From NCBI RefSeq assembly GCF_008729015.1, contig NZ_RKSM01000001.1:1054001-1118000 (forward strand): DNA of 64,000 nucleotides, read 5' to 3'. The DNA comes from Haloarcula sp. CBA1129 (GTDB lineage Archaea > Halobacteriota > Halobacteria > Halobacteriales > Haloarculaceae). The notes below the pieces were generated by a model that saw only the letters and a program-made list of their open reading frames with translations, was not told where the DNA came from and ran no database searches. A program made the translations under genes and the position numbers. Shown here in pieces: positions 52,085 through 61,171 of this stretch. Every line of letters starts with the position of its first letter. Position 1 is the first letter of the stretch.

Positions 52085-52255
52085 TCACTCTGGGGTGGGA
52101 TATGTTCGTTCACCCTGTTTAATTTCCTCGATAATTTGTGTTCTGTCAGACTCAGTTAGTGACTGCCACGAGGCAATTTCTTGTACTGTCCGTCCACAGC
52201 CTATACAGATATCATCGTCGACAGCACACACGTTCCGGCATGGACTCGTAACCAT
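52085..52255 (-). CDS. DUF1289 small iron-sulfur-type protein
   Basis: 56 residues from ATG at 52255. SPCRNVCAVDDDICIGCGRT followed by EIASWQSLTESDRTQIIEEI is the DUF1289 signature, with four cysteines arranged for metal or cluster binding. It is a single gene beside origin 1. Function unknown. Confidence 0.8.
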   Translation of the reverse strand: MVTSPCRNVCAVDDDICIGCGRTVQEIASWQSLTESDRTQIIEEIKQGERTYPTPE

Positions 52256-52375
52256 TGGATACGCTCTACTGCCAGCAGATGTGTATAGGTTTGGACTGAT
52301 CTCATTGCCTTCAAGCCTGCGGATGTCAAGGTAAAACTGGACTCGTCGCTTCAACCACCAGTAACACACCGGGGG

Positions 52376-52862
52376 ACGGGGGGTATGAGAGTGTAACTAC
52401 TGACGGCTTGGAACCCATTTAGGCCTCAGTCAACTGACCTTCACGGGGGGTGAAAGAGTGTAAAACCAGTAAATTCAGCAATTAGAGAGCATCCTACACT
52501 CAAGATTTGGACCTAGACTTCTCTTGGACTTCTTGGGTGTAGTATAATTTTATAAATCTTTTGCTACGTACTAGTATAGTAATAGATAGAAGTAATGTGT
52601 AAAAAGTAGTGTACAGGCGGGAGACCTCCTCTAACACTTAATTAAATATATTAACTAGACCACTAGATTTCTTCATTCTCTGGCGTTTTATACCTGAAGT
52701 ATCATCTCGACTGTCGCAGTCCCCTCCCCCCCCCACACTCCTGTGACTGTTTACACTCTTACACCCCCCGTCCCCGTGGAGTTACACTCTCGGCCACCCC
52801 ATGTCACTCTCATCACTCTACCGGGGGGTTTTATGAAATAAGAGATTTATACCTCAAACAAG
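52376..52862. other. origin region 1: inverted repeats around an AT-rich element
   Basis: Copies of an ACGGGGGGT(G)NNAGAGTGTAA-type repeat are at 52376-52397 and 52443-52466 (plus orientation) and at 52749-52771 (inverted), with a partial inverted copy at 52782-52800. They enclose an AT-rich segment (about 52530-52680) with runs such as AATTTTATAAATC. An orc gene starts right after. This is the usual layout of a haloarchaeal replication origin (origin recognition boxes plus unwinding element). Confidence 0.75.
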
Positions 52863-54122
52863 ATGACACAGGGATTCGGGGATAGGGACACAATATACGA
52901 AGATATTGATGTCCTTGAGGCTGATGTCGGGAAATACAAACCGACTGATCTTCCCGAACGGGAGGAAGAACTTGACAAGATCCATATGGCGCTACGGCCT
53001 GTAACTATGGATGGCTCTCCTCGCGATATTCTCGTTTATGGTCCGACTGGTCAAGGAAAAACTGCGGGTGTCAAACTAAAATCTGAGCAGCTTCAAGAGT
53101 GGGCTAATCAAGAAGGGGTGCAACTGGAAGTCATCCATCTCCCCTGTAAGGGAGCTGATCGTTCATACCATGTCCTAACCAGACTTGTCAAAGAACTTCG
53201 CGAAGTACGCAAGGGCCAGGGTGTTGACGAACCCAGTGGATACCAGCGGAAACGGCTGTTTGAGATGGTTCTCGACGAACTTGAGACTATTGGCGGGACT
53301 GTCATCATCATTCTTGATGAGATTGATGCCATTGGGGAAGATGACTATATTCTCTACGAACTCTCTCGAGCTAACCCCGACGACGTCAAAATCGGAATCA
53401 TCGGTATTACGAACGACCTACAGTTCAGGAATAATCTCGACGCTGATGTCCGTTCATCGCTTGGACAGCGTGAAATCACCTTCAATCCCTACAACGCTGA
53501 TCATCTTCAAAATATTCTTGCTCGTCGTACTGCTCAGGCGCTCCGGGACACACACTTTGAAGACGGGTATGAGGATTTTGCCCATCTGAAAAGCGATGTA
53601 CTTGAGGAGGGTACGATACCTCTGACTGCATCACTCGCCGCACAAGAAACAGGCGACGCTAGACAGGCCATCGAATTGCTGTCCTACGCCTGCGATCTCG
53701 CTGATGACGAAGGTGTCGGAATGGTTGGCGAACGCCATGTTCGTGCGGCGAAAGAGGAGATTGAGAGAGAAGCCCTCATCGATACGATTGGTGCTGAAAC
53801 TACGCAGCGGAAAATCGCACTCCTCACCGTTGTTTCTGCCGAACTGAATGATGGGACGGGCGAAACGACGGCACTCCACCAACTGTACTCCAATCTTTGT
53901 GAGTACATTGATGCCAATGAACTCAAACAGCATACATTTAGAGAAAAGCTGAATGATCTTGTCCATTCGAATGTCTTGTCGAAAGACCGTCATGGACGCG
54001 GACGGGGACAAGGTATGTCGAATATGTACACACTCGCTGGAGATGTCAACCCCGATTCGGTCTTAGATGCCTTGGAAGATGATTCGCGTGTTGGACATAT
54101 TGTGGAAATCATTGGCCCCTGA
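52863..54122 (+). CDS. orc: Orc1/Cdc6 replication initiator, intact
   Basis: 419 residues. Walker A GPTGQGKT (60-67), Walker B ILDEIDAIG near 150, sensor and arginine regions, and the C-terminal winged-helix domain (TFREKLNDLVHSNVLSKDRH). It binds the repeats upstream and loads the helicase. Family members number several per haloarchaeal genome, each tied to its own origin. Confidence 0.92.
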   Translation: MTQGFGDRDTIYEDIDVLEADVGKYKPTDLPEREEELDKIHMALRPVTMDGSPRDILVYGPTGQGKTAGVKLKSEQLQEWANQEGVQLEVIHLPCKGADRSYHVLTRLVKELREVRKGQGVDEPSGYQRKRLFEMVLDELETIGGTVIIILDEIDAIGEDDYILYELSRANPDDVKIGIIGITNDLQFRNNLDADVRSSLGQREITFNPYNADHLQNILARRTAQALRDTHFEDGYEDFAHLKSDVLEEGTIPLTASLAAQETGDARQAIELLSYACDLADDEGVGMVGERHVRAAKEEIEREALIDTIGAETTQRKIALLTVVSAELNDGTGETTALHQLYSNLCEYIDANELKQHTFREKLNDLVHSNVLSKDRHGRGRGQGMSNMYTLAGDVNPDSVLDALEDDSRVGHIVEIIGP

Positions 54123-54209
54123 TTTCAGGATCATAAACCAGTTTGATCAATTCGCCTTGGTTTGCCTCTGACACAGACTTTGTGCGTTCCTTCGTGGTGT
54201 GGAGCAATC

Positions 54210-54488
54210 ATGACTGATGCACAACCAGACTATGAGCAGTTTGAGCGCCGTCAACTCACACAAGATCAAGATAACACACAAGACCGAGATAATCAACGAG
54301 TACAGACGGTTGACGCCGATAAGTCCAAAGCACGGCTGATTATGCAGGATCTTAGGGCCGCTGGGATGTCAAGTCAGTGCCCGAGGACCAATGGTTCTTA
54401 CACCGGCCTTCCAGCGAAAGATTTGATTCTGATACCGCTTTTGGTCCATTTTCACCAAGGCTGGGAAGCGACCACCGACGAAGCATAG
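54210..54488 (+). CDS. hypothetical protein after orc
   Basis: 92 residues. A charged N-terminus (MTDAQPDYEQFERRQLTQDQ) is followed by DADKSKARLIMQDLRAAGMS, after which composition becomes atypical. A different frame from 54377 looks about as plausible, so a frameshift near 54370 is possible. Function unknown. Confidence 0.4.
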   Translation: MTDAQPDYEQFERRQLTQDQDNTQDRDNQRVQTVDADKSKARLIMQDLRAAGMSSQCPRTNGSYTGLPAKDLILIPLLVHFHQGWEATTDEA

Positions 54489-54499
54489 CCAACAATGGA

Positions 54500-54814
54500 T
54501 TAGTCGTCAGGATTAGTAGGGCCGATGTACTTCGACTTGATTTTGTCTCCATCACGCCATTGCCAGTATCGGTAGCGATTGTCGTTAATTTCCTTGACTG
54601 TGACTGATGCCCCGGCTGGGACCCCATCGGGTCTGTCAGCAGATTCCTCACCCGACGACTCGTCTTCGGCTTCGAGTCGTGATTCCCGCTCACGATACTC
54701 AGCTAGTGACTCGGCGTACTTTGCGAGGTCTTGAAGCTGGTCCGCTGACAGAGATGTACACTCATCACCGATGCCCGGTGGGAGCGTTGTCGGTGGCATG
54801 GGTTCCGCAGGCAT
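54500..54814 (-). CDS. acidic small protein with a DUF6788-like end
   Basis: 104 residues from ATG at 54814. The N-terminus is Pro-rich, the middle is helical and acidic (LQDLAKYAESLAEYRERESR), and the C-terminus NRYRYWQWRDGDKIKSKYIG is the DUF6788 pattern found in many plasmid proteins. It diverges from the ArdC-like gene, with an inverted-repeat site between them. Confidence 0.6.
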   Translation of the reverse strand: MPAEPMPPTTLPPGIGDECTSLSADQLQDLAKYAESLAEYRERESRLEAEDESSGEESADRPDGVPAGASVTVKEINDNRYRYWQWRDGDKIKSKYIGPTNPDD

Positions 54815-54817
54815 GGT

Positions 54818-54861
54818 GTTAACCAACATTTCGAGCCAGAACTTTCACTCTGTTGGTTAAC
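54818..54861. repeat. 22-spaced inverted-repeat site, copy 5
   Basis: GTTAACCAACA (54818-54828) and TGTTGGTTAAC (54851-54861), perfect arms, 22 bp apart. It starts 3 bases outside the ATG of the leftward gene and 67 bases before the ArdC-like gene, so it fits an operator between divergent genes. Confidence 0.8.
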
Positions 54862-54927
54862 GGCAATTTTCTGACCCCCAGTGGAGGTGCGGGGGCGTAC
54901 CCGAGAGTGCGTCCCGGAAACAAACCA

Positions 54928-55887
54928 ATGTCAACGATACAGTCAGACACTCCAGAGCAGTCCAGCCAGCAGAGCACCTGTACATTCGACGACTCGGAAT
55001 CTCGCGACGACGAGATGCGAGAGCGCCTTGATGCATGGGTGAGAGACCTCTCCGATCTTACGAACGAAGCACAGGCCAGCGAGCAGTTCCAAGAATGGCT
55101 TGACGTACAGTCGAAGTTCCATGACTATAGCGCTCGGAATACCCTCCTCATCAAACTCCAGTGTCCCGGGGCAACACGGGTTGCTGGCTACCAGACCTGG
55201 AAAGACGAGTTCGACCGGTACGTCCAGAGCGGCGAGAGCGCAATCTGGATTTGGGCTCCGATCATCACGAAGAAGTGTCCTGAATGCGGGAACTCGCCCT
55301 CGTATCACCAGAATACGCAGTGTGAGTACGACGAGACAAAGCCCGAGGAGTGGCAGCGGGGGCTGGTCGGATTCCGCCCAACATCGGTGTTCGATGTCTC
55401 CCAGACCGAGGGCGAGCCACTTCCCGAACTAGAGACAGCAGCTCACGGCGATTCGGATGGACTTGTCGGAGACCTGCTAGATGCCACCGACGAGATTGGC
55501 GTCGACGCACGAATCGTCGCCCCAGAGGAGTGGGAGCATGGGTCTGCACGGGGTGTCTGCCAGCGCCGAAGCGTTGTGACAACGAACCCGATGGTGGAAG
55601 CGGTTGACCGGGATAATCGGGCCGCCCTTGCGAGTACACTTATCCACGAGTTTACCCATGCAGAGCTTCACTTCGACGTCGACGATGAGACGGAGCGCTC
55701 GAAGCGAGAGGTCGAAGCCGAGGCGGTCGCCTACGTCGTGAGTCGCCATTTCGGGCTGGATCCGGAGAACTCGGCGTTCTACCTTGCAGCGTGGGACGGC
55801 GATGCTCCCGAGACGTTGCAGGACCGGCTGAACCGTATTTCATCGACTGCGGCGGATCTGATCGACGCCGTCGAAGGTGACAGCTAA
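54928..55887 (+). CDS. ArdC-like antirestriction protein
   Basis: 319 residues from ATG at 54928. The N-terminal ssDNA-binding part (DVQSKFHDYSARNTLLIKLQ, VAGYQTWKDEFDRYVQSGES) has an inserted zinc-ribbon-like segment (KKCPECGNSPSYHQNTQCEY). The C-terminal metallopeptidase has HEFTHAELHF with the HExxH motif and downstream EVEAEAVAYVV. ArdC-type proteins protect incoming plasmids from host restriction, fitting an element with its own origin. Confidence 0.82.
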   Translation: MSTIQSDTPEQSSQQSTCTFDDSESRDDEMRERLDAWVRDLSDLTNEAQASEQFQEWLDVQSKFHDYSARNTLLIKLQCPGATRVAGYQTWKDEFDRYVQSGESAIWIWAPIITKKCPECGNSPSYHQNTQCEYDETKPEEWQRGLVGFRPTSVFDVSQTEGEPLPELETAAHGDSDGLVGDLLDATDEIGVDARIVAPEEWEHGSARGVCQRRSVVTTNPMVEAVDRDNRAALASTLIHEFTHAELHFDVDDETERSKREVEAEAVAYVVSRHFGLDPENSAFYLAAWDGDAPETLQDRLNRISSTAADLIDAVEGDS

Positions 55888-56451
55888 GCGGAACCGTGTG
55901 TGTTCGGGATGCCTGAGAAGCGTCTTTTGTGACTCCCCTTGCTGGGCGAGGGAGAATACACGTTCAACAGCAGCGTCAGGTAGCAGTCCTGTCGGACCAT
56001 TCTTGAGGGTCTGTTGAAATCCTCTTCCTCAGATCGGTAATCGGGTAAAACAGCCGCTCAGTAGGGATGCGAATCGAGCATAATCTATCCAGTCAGAACC
56101 ACCAACGCCATGAGTCAATCGTCGTCTTCGAGAGACTCCACCGCGTTTTGAATCACTTCCTCATCCGTGTTGCACACTATCTTTCGGTAGTATGTTAATA
56201 TCTTCGACAGAGCGTTTGAAATCCAGTTATCGCGGGACTCGTGGTTTGCCCAGTTATGCCTACCGCTCGACCTCCGACTAAAGACGAAGGTATGCGCTAC
56301 CGGGCCGTATCAGAGATGTGCGCGAGGTTTTGTTAGCGCCCAGTCTTCTGGCGACCCGTCTGTCCACGTCCAGTACCGGCCAAGGGTACTGTCACATAAG
56401 AACAGCGAGTCATCTCAGCAAGAGGCATACTAATTCGGGGCCAACGGGCGA
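55888..56451. other. non-coding stretch downstream of the ArdC-like gene
   Basis: About 560 bp of AT-richer sequence with no acceptable frame. It leads into the origin-2 repeats at 56452. Confidence 0.4.
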
Positions 56452-56750
56452 ACACATCGATAGAGGGGTGTCTGGTTATCTTTTCTACTACTGATTCTGT
56501 TTCAATAAAATCAAATATGCAAATTCATGGGGTTGATGTTACTCGGAGAATAAACGCCTCGAAAAATTCGATATATATGATTTCAATAGTCCCTAAGCTT
56601 CTACGAAGTAATCACACATCGATAAAGGGGTGCAACAAGCGTCTGACGGAGAGAACAGTATTTCATACCACTATTTTGACTTAACTAGAGTGGATTCCAA
56701 GAATATGTGCCGTAGTAGCGTCTACCGGGTACACATCGATAAAGGGGTGT
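56452..56750. repeat. origin-2 iterons, left group
   Basis: Three same-orientation copies of ACACATCGATAGAGGGGTGT or a close variant: 56452-56471 (exact), 56614-56633 and 56731-56750 (the last two with AAAGGGG). They lie beyond the 3' end of the broken orc gene and match the group at 59.4-60.0 kb. Confidence 0.7.
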
Positions 56751-57477
56751 CTTCCCAGCTTTAGGGATTATCGTAAAACTGGTTCCTAAGTTTGATCTCG
56801 GATCTGGGCTTTCACCACAGACTCAACCGCATCGGTAGATACCATATCGATACGTGAATCTTCACGAAGCGTTTCAAGAATCGTCTCGGGTCGCTCACCA
56901 AACTGAAATTCTAAAAACATCCCAGATGTTGGGCCATGGCTCCGCCGCTCAAAGTCAACGAGTGAATACGTCGTCAATTCTTTCATCTTATTCACATACG
57001 TTTCTTGATGGTACTGGTCAGCATCGAGCGACTCAGTAAGAAATTGGTAGACACGATACCCGGTTGTGCTTCTGGCAGTTCCATCGTTAGCTTCGGCAGC
57101 GACCATTGCTGTCGCGTAGAGACATAGTTTTTTCTGGGTGCTGATACCCCGAACGACCTCGAGGACGCGGTTCTTTTCGACCTTTTCTTGAGCTTCTCGG
57201 ACGTGTGCCTCTTGAACGCGATCATCCCCTTCGCGTTCGGCAAGTTCACCAGCAACGCGGATGAGGTCGATCGCCTTCCGGGCGTCACCGTGTGTTTGCG
57301 CTGCAAAGGCTGCTGTAAGAGGGATGACATCGTCATCAACAACATCATCGTGAAAGGCGTCTTGCCGTCGACGAAGGATTGCTTGTAGCTGGTTTGCGTC
57401 GTAGTCGTTGAAGTGAACATCTTCCGGAGTGAACGAACTCAGTGCTCGGCTTCCCACAGACTCCATCATCCTAGTAT

Positions 57478-58547
57478 GAGGGTGTCATAGAACTCTTGTC
57501 ACACCGTGATGATCGTGCTTCCCGGATTGTCTCCGCGTTCGTAGTTGGTGATAGCGACGACGAGGCGAAGGCACAGAGCAAGAAACACCTGCGATCGTGC
57601 GTGGACGCGGCCTCGGGCGTGCGTTCGCCCGAGGCCGCAGTCCTTCACTGATTCGTTGGTTCGTTCGACGCCAGTACGGCGGTTGTACGTCTCGTCTAGG
57701 ATTGATTGCTTCAGCTGGACGCCCTCACTGTGTTCCTCGATGCGGTCTTCGATCCTGTACTCGATGTCTTTCGGGTCATCAGTGTTTCGCGCGTTGTACG
57801 GAGCGACTGGCACGACCCCTGCGGTCAGCAGGTGGTCGTGCCAGTCGAGCGTGTCGTAGGCGCTGTCACCAACCATCCAGATTGGTTGCTCAACGGCGAG
57901 CGCGTCACGTGTGACGCGCATCGCCGTCTCTTCCGGTGCTTGTTTGCTCTCGGTGAACTCGGCTGCAATCGGGATCTTTTGCCCGGTCGAGACGATCGTG
58001 CAACCGTAGCCGTAGTAGTACTCGTCGTCGGTTGGATCGTAGCACTTCGACGCGTCTGGATCGGTGGGCATCGCCCTCACGTCGGTTGAATCGATACAGT
58101 AGGTCAAGTCGAGCAGGCCGCGTCGGGCGGCCTGCTCGACGAGTCGGTCAAAGACCTCGTTGACGACGTGTTCGAGGTCGGTGAGAAAGCGATCGACCGC
58201 GTCTCTCGACGGCGGTCGATCGAAGCCACAGCTCAGCCAAACAACCGTGTTCCGAAGCTCCCGCTCAACCGGACGAATGCCGTAAATGTCCTTGTAGTAG
58301 CAGTGGAGAAAGCCACGCATCAGCTCTGGTGGTTCGTGGTCTCGTGTTCGCCCCGTCTTTGCCGGGGCGAACACGTCGAACCCTTCGAGAAACTCGAAGG
58401 AGAGGTGCTCAAACAACGCTAACGTTTCCGTCTCCACGACATTGAAGAACGACTCTACCGAAGGATCATCTTGCAGGGTCGCTGGACTCATCCACCTCAG
58501 CGTTCACCCTGCTCTTTGGTGTGCTACTCGTTCTATGACACCCTCTC
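57478..58547 (-). mobile_element. IS5-like insertion sequence, 1070 bp, recent
   Basis: Terminal inverted repeats GAGGGTGTCATAGAAC are perfect over 16 bp at both ends. Target duplication TCCTAGTAT is at 57469-57477 and 58548-58556, 9 bp, perfect. Length and 9-bp duplication resemble the IS903 subgroup. The perfect ends, intact transposase and clean interruption of orc point to a recent insertion. Confidence 0.9.
57499..58491 (-). CDS. DDE transposase of the IS in orc
   Basis: 330 residues with the DDE fold: first Asp in YCIDSTDVRAMP, second in WMVGDSAYDTLDW, Glu in RTGVERTNESVKDCGLGR. The N-terminus (MSPATLQDDPSVESFFNVVE) carries helical DNA-binding sequence. The gene is intact. Confidence 0.9.
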   Translation of the reverse strand: MSPATLQDDPSVESFFNVVETETLALFEHLSFEFLEGFDVFAPAKTGRTRDHEPPELMRGFLHCYYKDIYGIRPVERELRNTVVWLSCGFDRPPSRDAVDRFLTDLEHVVNEVFDRLVEQAARRGLLDLTYCIDSTDVRAMPTDPDASKCYDPTDDEYYYGYGCTIVSTGQKIPIAAEFTESKQAPEETAMRVTRDALAVEQPIWMVGDSAYDTLDWHDHLLTAGVVPVAPYNARNTDDPKDIEYRIEDRIEEHSEGVQLKQSILDETYNRRTGVERTNESVKDCGLGRTHARGRVHARSQVFLALCLRLVVAITNYERGDNPGSTIITV

Positions 58548-59370
58548 CTAGTATCGTTAGATATTGCGATCACCGAAATGTATGCCGTGAGGTCGTCGTT
58601 AGCGCCAGCTCGCGAGAGTTGATACAGAAGCCGCGAAAATGCTGGCTCCTGTTTATCTCGACGACCGACGAGCATATCGAGTTCATCAAGCACGAAAGCA
58701 ACAGAATCGAAATGTTCGTTCACAATCCGATAGAGTTCGTCCCATTTTTCTTTCGTCGCAACGCCATGTTTTGGGACTTCGACATCCACGCCAGCTTGGT
58801 CAGCTGCTTGTTTCGCCAGTTCATAGACCGCAACCCCAAGGGTGTCGAGATCTTGGCAGTTGACCTCAATCGTTCCAAAGCTGATATCGCGAGATTCACA
58901 GATGCGACTGATGTTGTTACAGACCGCTTTCGTGATAAGTGACTTGCCGGTTCCGGACGGCCCATAGAGGAAAAGATTTGGTGGTCGATTATCCCCGAGT
59001 GCGACACGAAGCATCTTAGTGACTTCCTGAAGTTGCTCGTCACGGCCGACGATCCGATCCTCTTCAACGACGTAGTTTGGGTCAAGAAGCGACCGATCAC
59101 GAATCAGTCCGTCCTGTTCCTCGAATTCAAGTAACATATCCTCGATCGACTGGGAGGAGTCGTCAGAGCTGAAATTAGTTGACGACGATTGTTCGTCGAC
59201 AGTTGAGGCGTTATTGGAGGTCGGCTCCGGTTCCAGTTCAGCCGTATTGGAAGAAAGGTCTGCTTGTGTCGTGGTCTCGTCCTCCGGTGTTCCCGAATCA
59301 TCTCGAGAACCATCGGAGTCGTCAGTACCCATATTGGAGAGCATACAGGCAAGTTATAAAAAATGTTCCC

Positions 59371-60018
59371 CACCCCTATCGAAGTGTGATCTCTCGTCTC
59401 AGTACATTATTCAAGCCAATAGCGGATATTCAGTTAGAGGCTTTGATAAGATATCTAACGCCTGACGAAGTGTTCCAGTAACAATAGGGATGAAACACAC
59501 CCCTCTATCGATGTGTTCATCTCTCCAAGGAAGAAGGGTTTGATCGAGCATCTAACACCTGATGAAGTGGTTCAACAACAATAGGGGAAACACACACACC
59601 CCTCTATCGATGTGTTCGATTTATCCGAGGAGGAGGGGTTTGATCGGATAATTCATCACGTGAAGAAGGTACGAGAGACATCATACCGTATGATTTCACG
59701 GGAGAGAGGAACCAACAACGCGAATATAGCCTTGAAGAAATCATAGAAATCGTCGGTTGCTTTTCTTTCTTCTAGTTTTCTAGAACAAACATACACACAC
59801 ACCCCTCTATCGATGTGTTCTATGTGCTGTACCTATCTGCAGCTGTGTCCCTTGCTTTACGACAGTTCTAATACTAGTCACATTATTATCTACCCCATTA
59901 TTTTAGCGGCAGTACGGCCTCTCGGCCCCATTTTTATTCGACTGTTGTTCTAATTCGAATCTTTCCAGCTGTCAATCCCTTCTACTAGAACAGATCGAAC
60001 ACATCGATAGAGGGGTGT
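59371..60018. other. origin region 2: iterons upstream of the split orc
   Basis: Copies of the ACACATCGATAGAGGGGTGT iteron lie at 59497-59516, 59596-59615 and 59799-59818 (inverted) and 59999-60018 (direct), with a variant at 59371-59388. The segment between 59819 and 59998 is AT-rich (ATTATTATCTACCCCATTA) and could be the unwinding element. Layout matches an Orc-dependent origin. Confidence 0.75.
59454..59647. repeat. tandem 97-bp repeats carrying iterons
   Basis: The unit starting TCTAACGCCTGACGAAGTG at 59454 is repeated at 59551 (TCTAACACCTGATGAAGTG), each containing an iteron and a GGGTTTGATCG segment. A partial third unit precedes them. Confidence 0.65.
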
Positions 60019-60062
60019 GTGTCCATTCCATGAACCTCTCTGTATGGATCGTGAGCCAGTGC

Positions 60063-60094
60063 AATTTTCTGTTCCTCTGGCGGATGAGAGGATG
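60063..60094 (+). promoter_or_regulatory. shared 32-bp leader, copy 1
   Basis: Identical at 30 of 32 bases to 62539-62570: AATTTT(C/G)TG then TTCCTCTGGCGG(A/G)TG and AGAGGATG. The last ATG is where the second copy's gene starts, and GAGAGG before it may be the ribosome-binding element. Confidence 0.55.
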
Positions 60095-60156
60095 ACCCAC
60101 TCAGCATCGACACGACCGCAGTCGTTCCAGCATCGCCCGCCAACAGACACAGGAGA

Positions 60157-60558
60157 GTGTTCCTGTCCGATCACGCCGATGGCGACCCGTTCATCGCGCC
60201 GCTTGGGGTTCGATTCGCTGACCACGTCGCCGGCGACACAATCGTCGAGGCCGCACGGATTTGTCTCGGTGTCCGGATGCCAAACCTCGCTTCAGCGGCG
60301 TTGGCTTGCTCACAGGAGCGATTCTTAGCAGGCGACGACCGCGACACTCGATTTCTCCTGACGTGGGTTCGCTCGGACTACGACGGGGCAATGGTTCGAG
60401 CGCTGAAAGACAAGGGTTGGACCTGTACCGGCTATCGTGAGCCGGGGCAGGCAAGCAACCGCGAGGACAAGCCGATCCGTGAACACTACAAGTGGCGGTT
60501 TCTCTGTCCTGTCGAGACTGCTCGCGAGCAATCAACACTTGCACGGTGGTCTCGGTGA
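60157..60558 (+). CDS. plasmid-type hypothetical protein
   Basis: 133 residues: DPFIAPLGVRFADHVAGDTI, RMPNLASAALACSQERFLAG and RDTRFLLTWVRSDYDGAMVR. The GTG at 60157 is the only start in this frame, yet the coding signal extends upstream to the repeated leader (ATG 60092) in a shifted frame. So the first part may be frameshifted. The stop overlaps the next GTG. Function unknown. Confidence 0.5.
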   Translation: MFLSDHADGDPFIAPLGVRFADHVAGDTIVEAARICLGVRMPNLASAALACSQERFLAGDDRDTRFLLTWVRSDYDGAMVRALKDKGWTCTGYREPGQASNREDKPIREHYKWRFLCPVETAREQSTLARWSR

Positions 60559-61085
60559 CCGACATCCAGCCCGAAGCAACGGCTGACCAGTGTCGGTTCT
60601 GCGGGGACAGGACAGCCGATATTTTCGGCGAGGCACGTACGTACGTCCGGTGGCCCGACAAGGTCGACCGAGCGGATGGTGTGTTCCAGTTCACGATCTG
60701 CAAGCAGTGTGCGCTCCAGCGCCGTTCCAACGTCGAGCAGGCGGCTTCGCTCTTCCACGAGGCAGATCGAGACTACCTCCTAACCTGTAACGTCTGTGGG
60801 GCTGTTGGCTGCCAGTCTGCAAGCACTCGTCGTCCAGCAGCGGACACGTACCGGATTGCGAGTATCGTCACTTGGTCGGTGACGATCAACGGCTTCGACG
60901 GAGCAACACGCTCTTGCGTTGACTGCAGTCCCATCGTACCGGTTGAGTGTGTCAAGTATCCAGATCGGACGTACAACGACGCAGTGCCCCGTCTCGTTGA
61001 ACCGCCGTTTGACTCAGTTGCGGAGACAGCGGACGACGCTCCAACTGACAGTGAACAAGTTGAGATCGGTGGCTGGGTCGGCTAG
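60555..61085 (+). CDS. cysteine-rich zinc-binding plasmid protein
   Basis: 176 residues from GTG at 60555, overlapping the previous stop (GTGA). Cysteine pairs CRFC, CKQC, CNVCGAVGC and CVDC could hold two zinc ions. Function unknown; perhaps DNA- or protein-binding. Confidence 0.6.
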   Translation: MTDIQPEATADQCRFCGDRTADIFGEARTYVRWPDKVDRADGVFQFTICKQCALQRRSNVEQAASLFHEADRDYLLTCNVCGAVGCQSASTRRPAADTYRIASIVTWSVTINGFDGATRSCVDCSPIVPVECVKYPDRTYNDAVPRLVEPPFDSVAETADDAPTDSEQVEIGGWVG

Positions 61086-61171
61086 CTGGCTGCGGATTTG
61101 TGCCAGATGAGTCTGCTTCCCTGTTGTGTGAGCAATACAGGAAGGAAATATACCGAATGCGGGTGCGTCAC

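Larger units (their letters stand above)
56786..59332 (-). pseudogene. orc: Orc1/Cdc6 gene split by an insertion sequence
   Basis: The N-terminal part (ATG at 59332) has an acidic leader, Walker A GPSGTGKS, Walker B VLDELDMLVG and stops at AISNDTR at the insertion point. The C-terminal part (to 56786) resumes with MMESVGSRALSSFTPEDVHF and the winged helix (QETYVNKMKELTTYSLVDFE). Removing the IS and one copy of its 9-bp target duplication restores one continuous frame. The encoded initiator is therefore disrupted, most likely leaving origin 2 without its own protein. Confidence 0.88.

Noticed and set aside
59371-60018. A CRISPR array in the repeated ATCGAT sequences
   Set aside because: Repeats are 20 bp, in both orientations, at irregular distances and beside an orc gene; this is an origin, not an array, and no cas genes are present.
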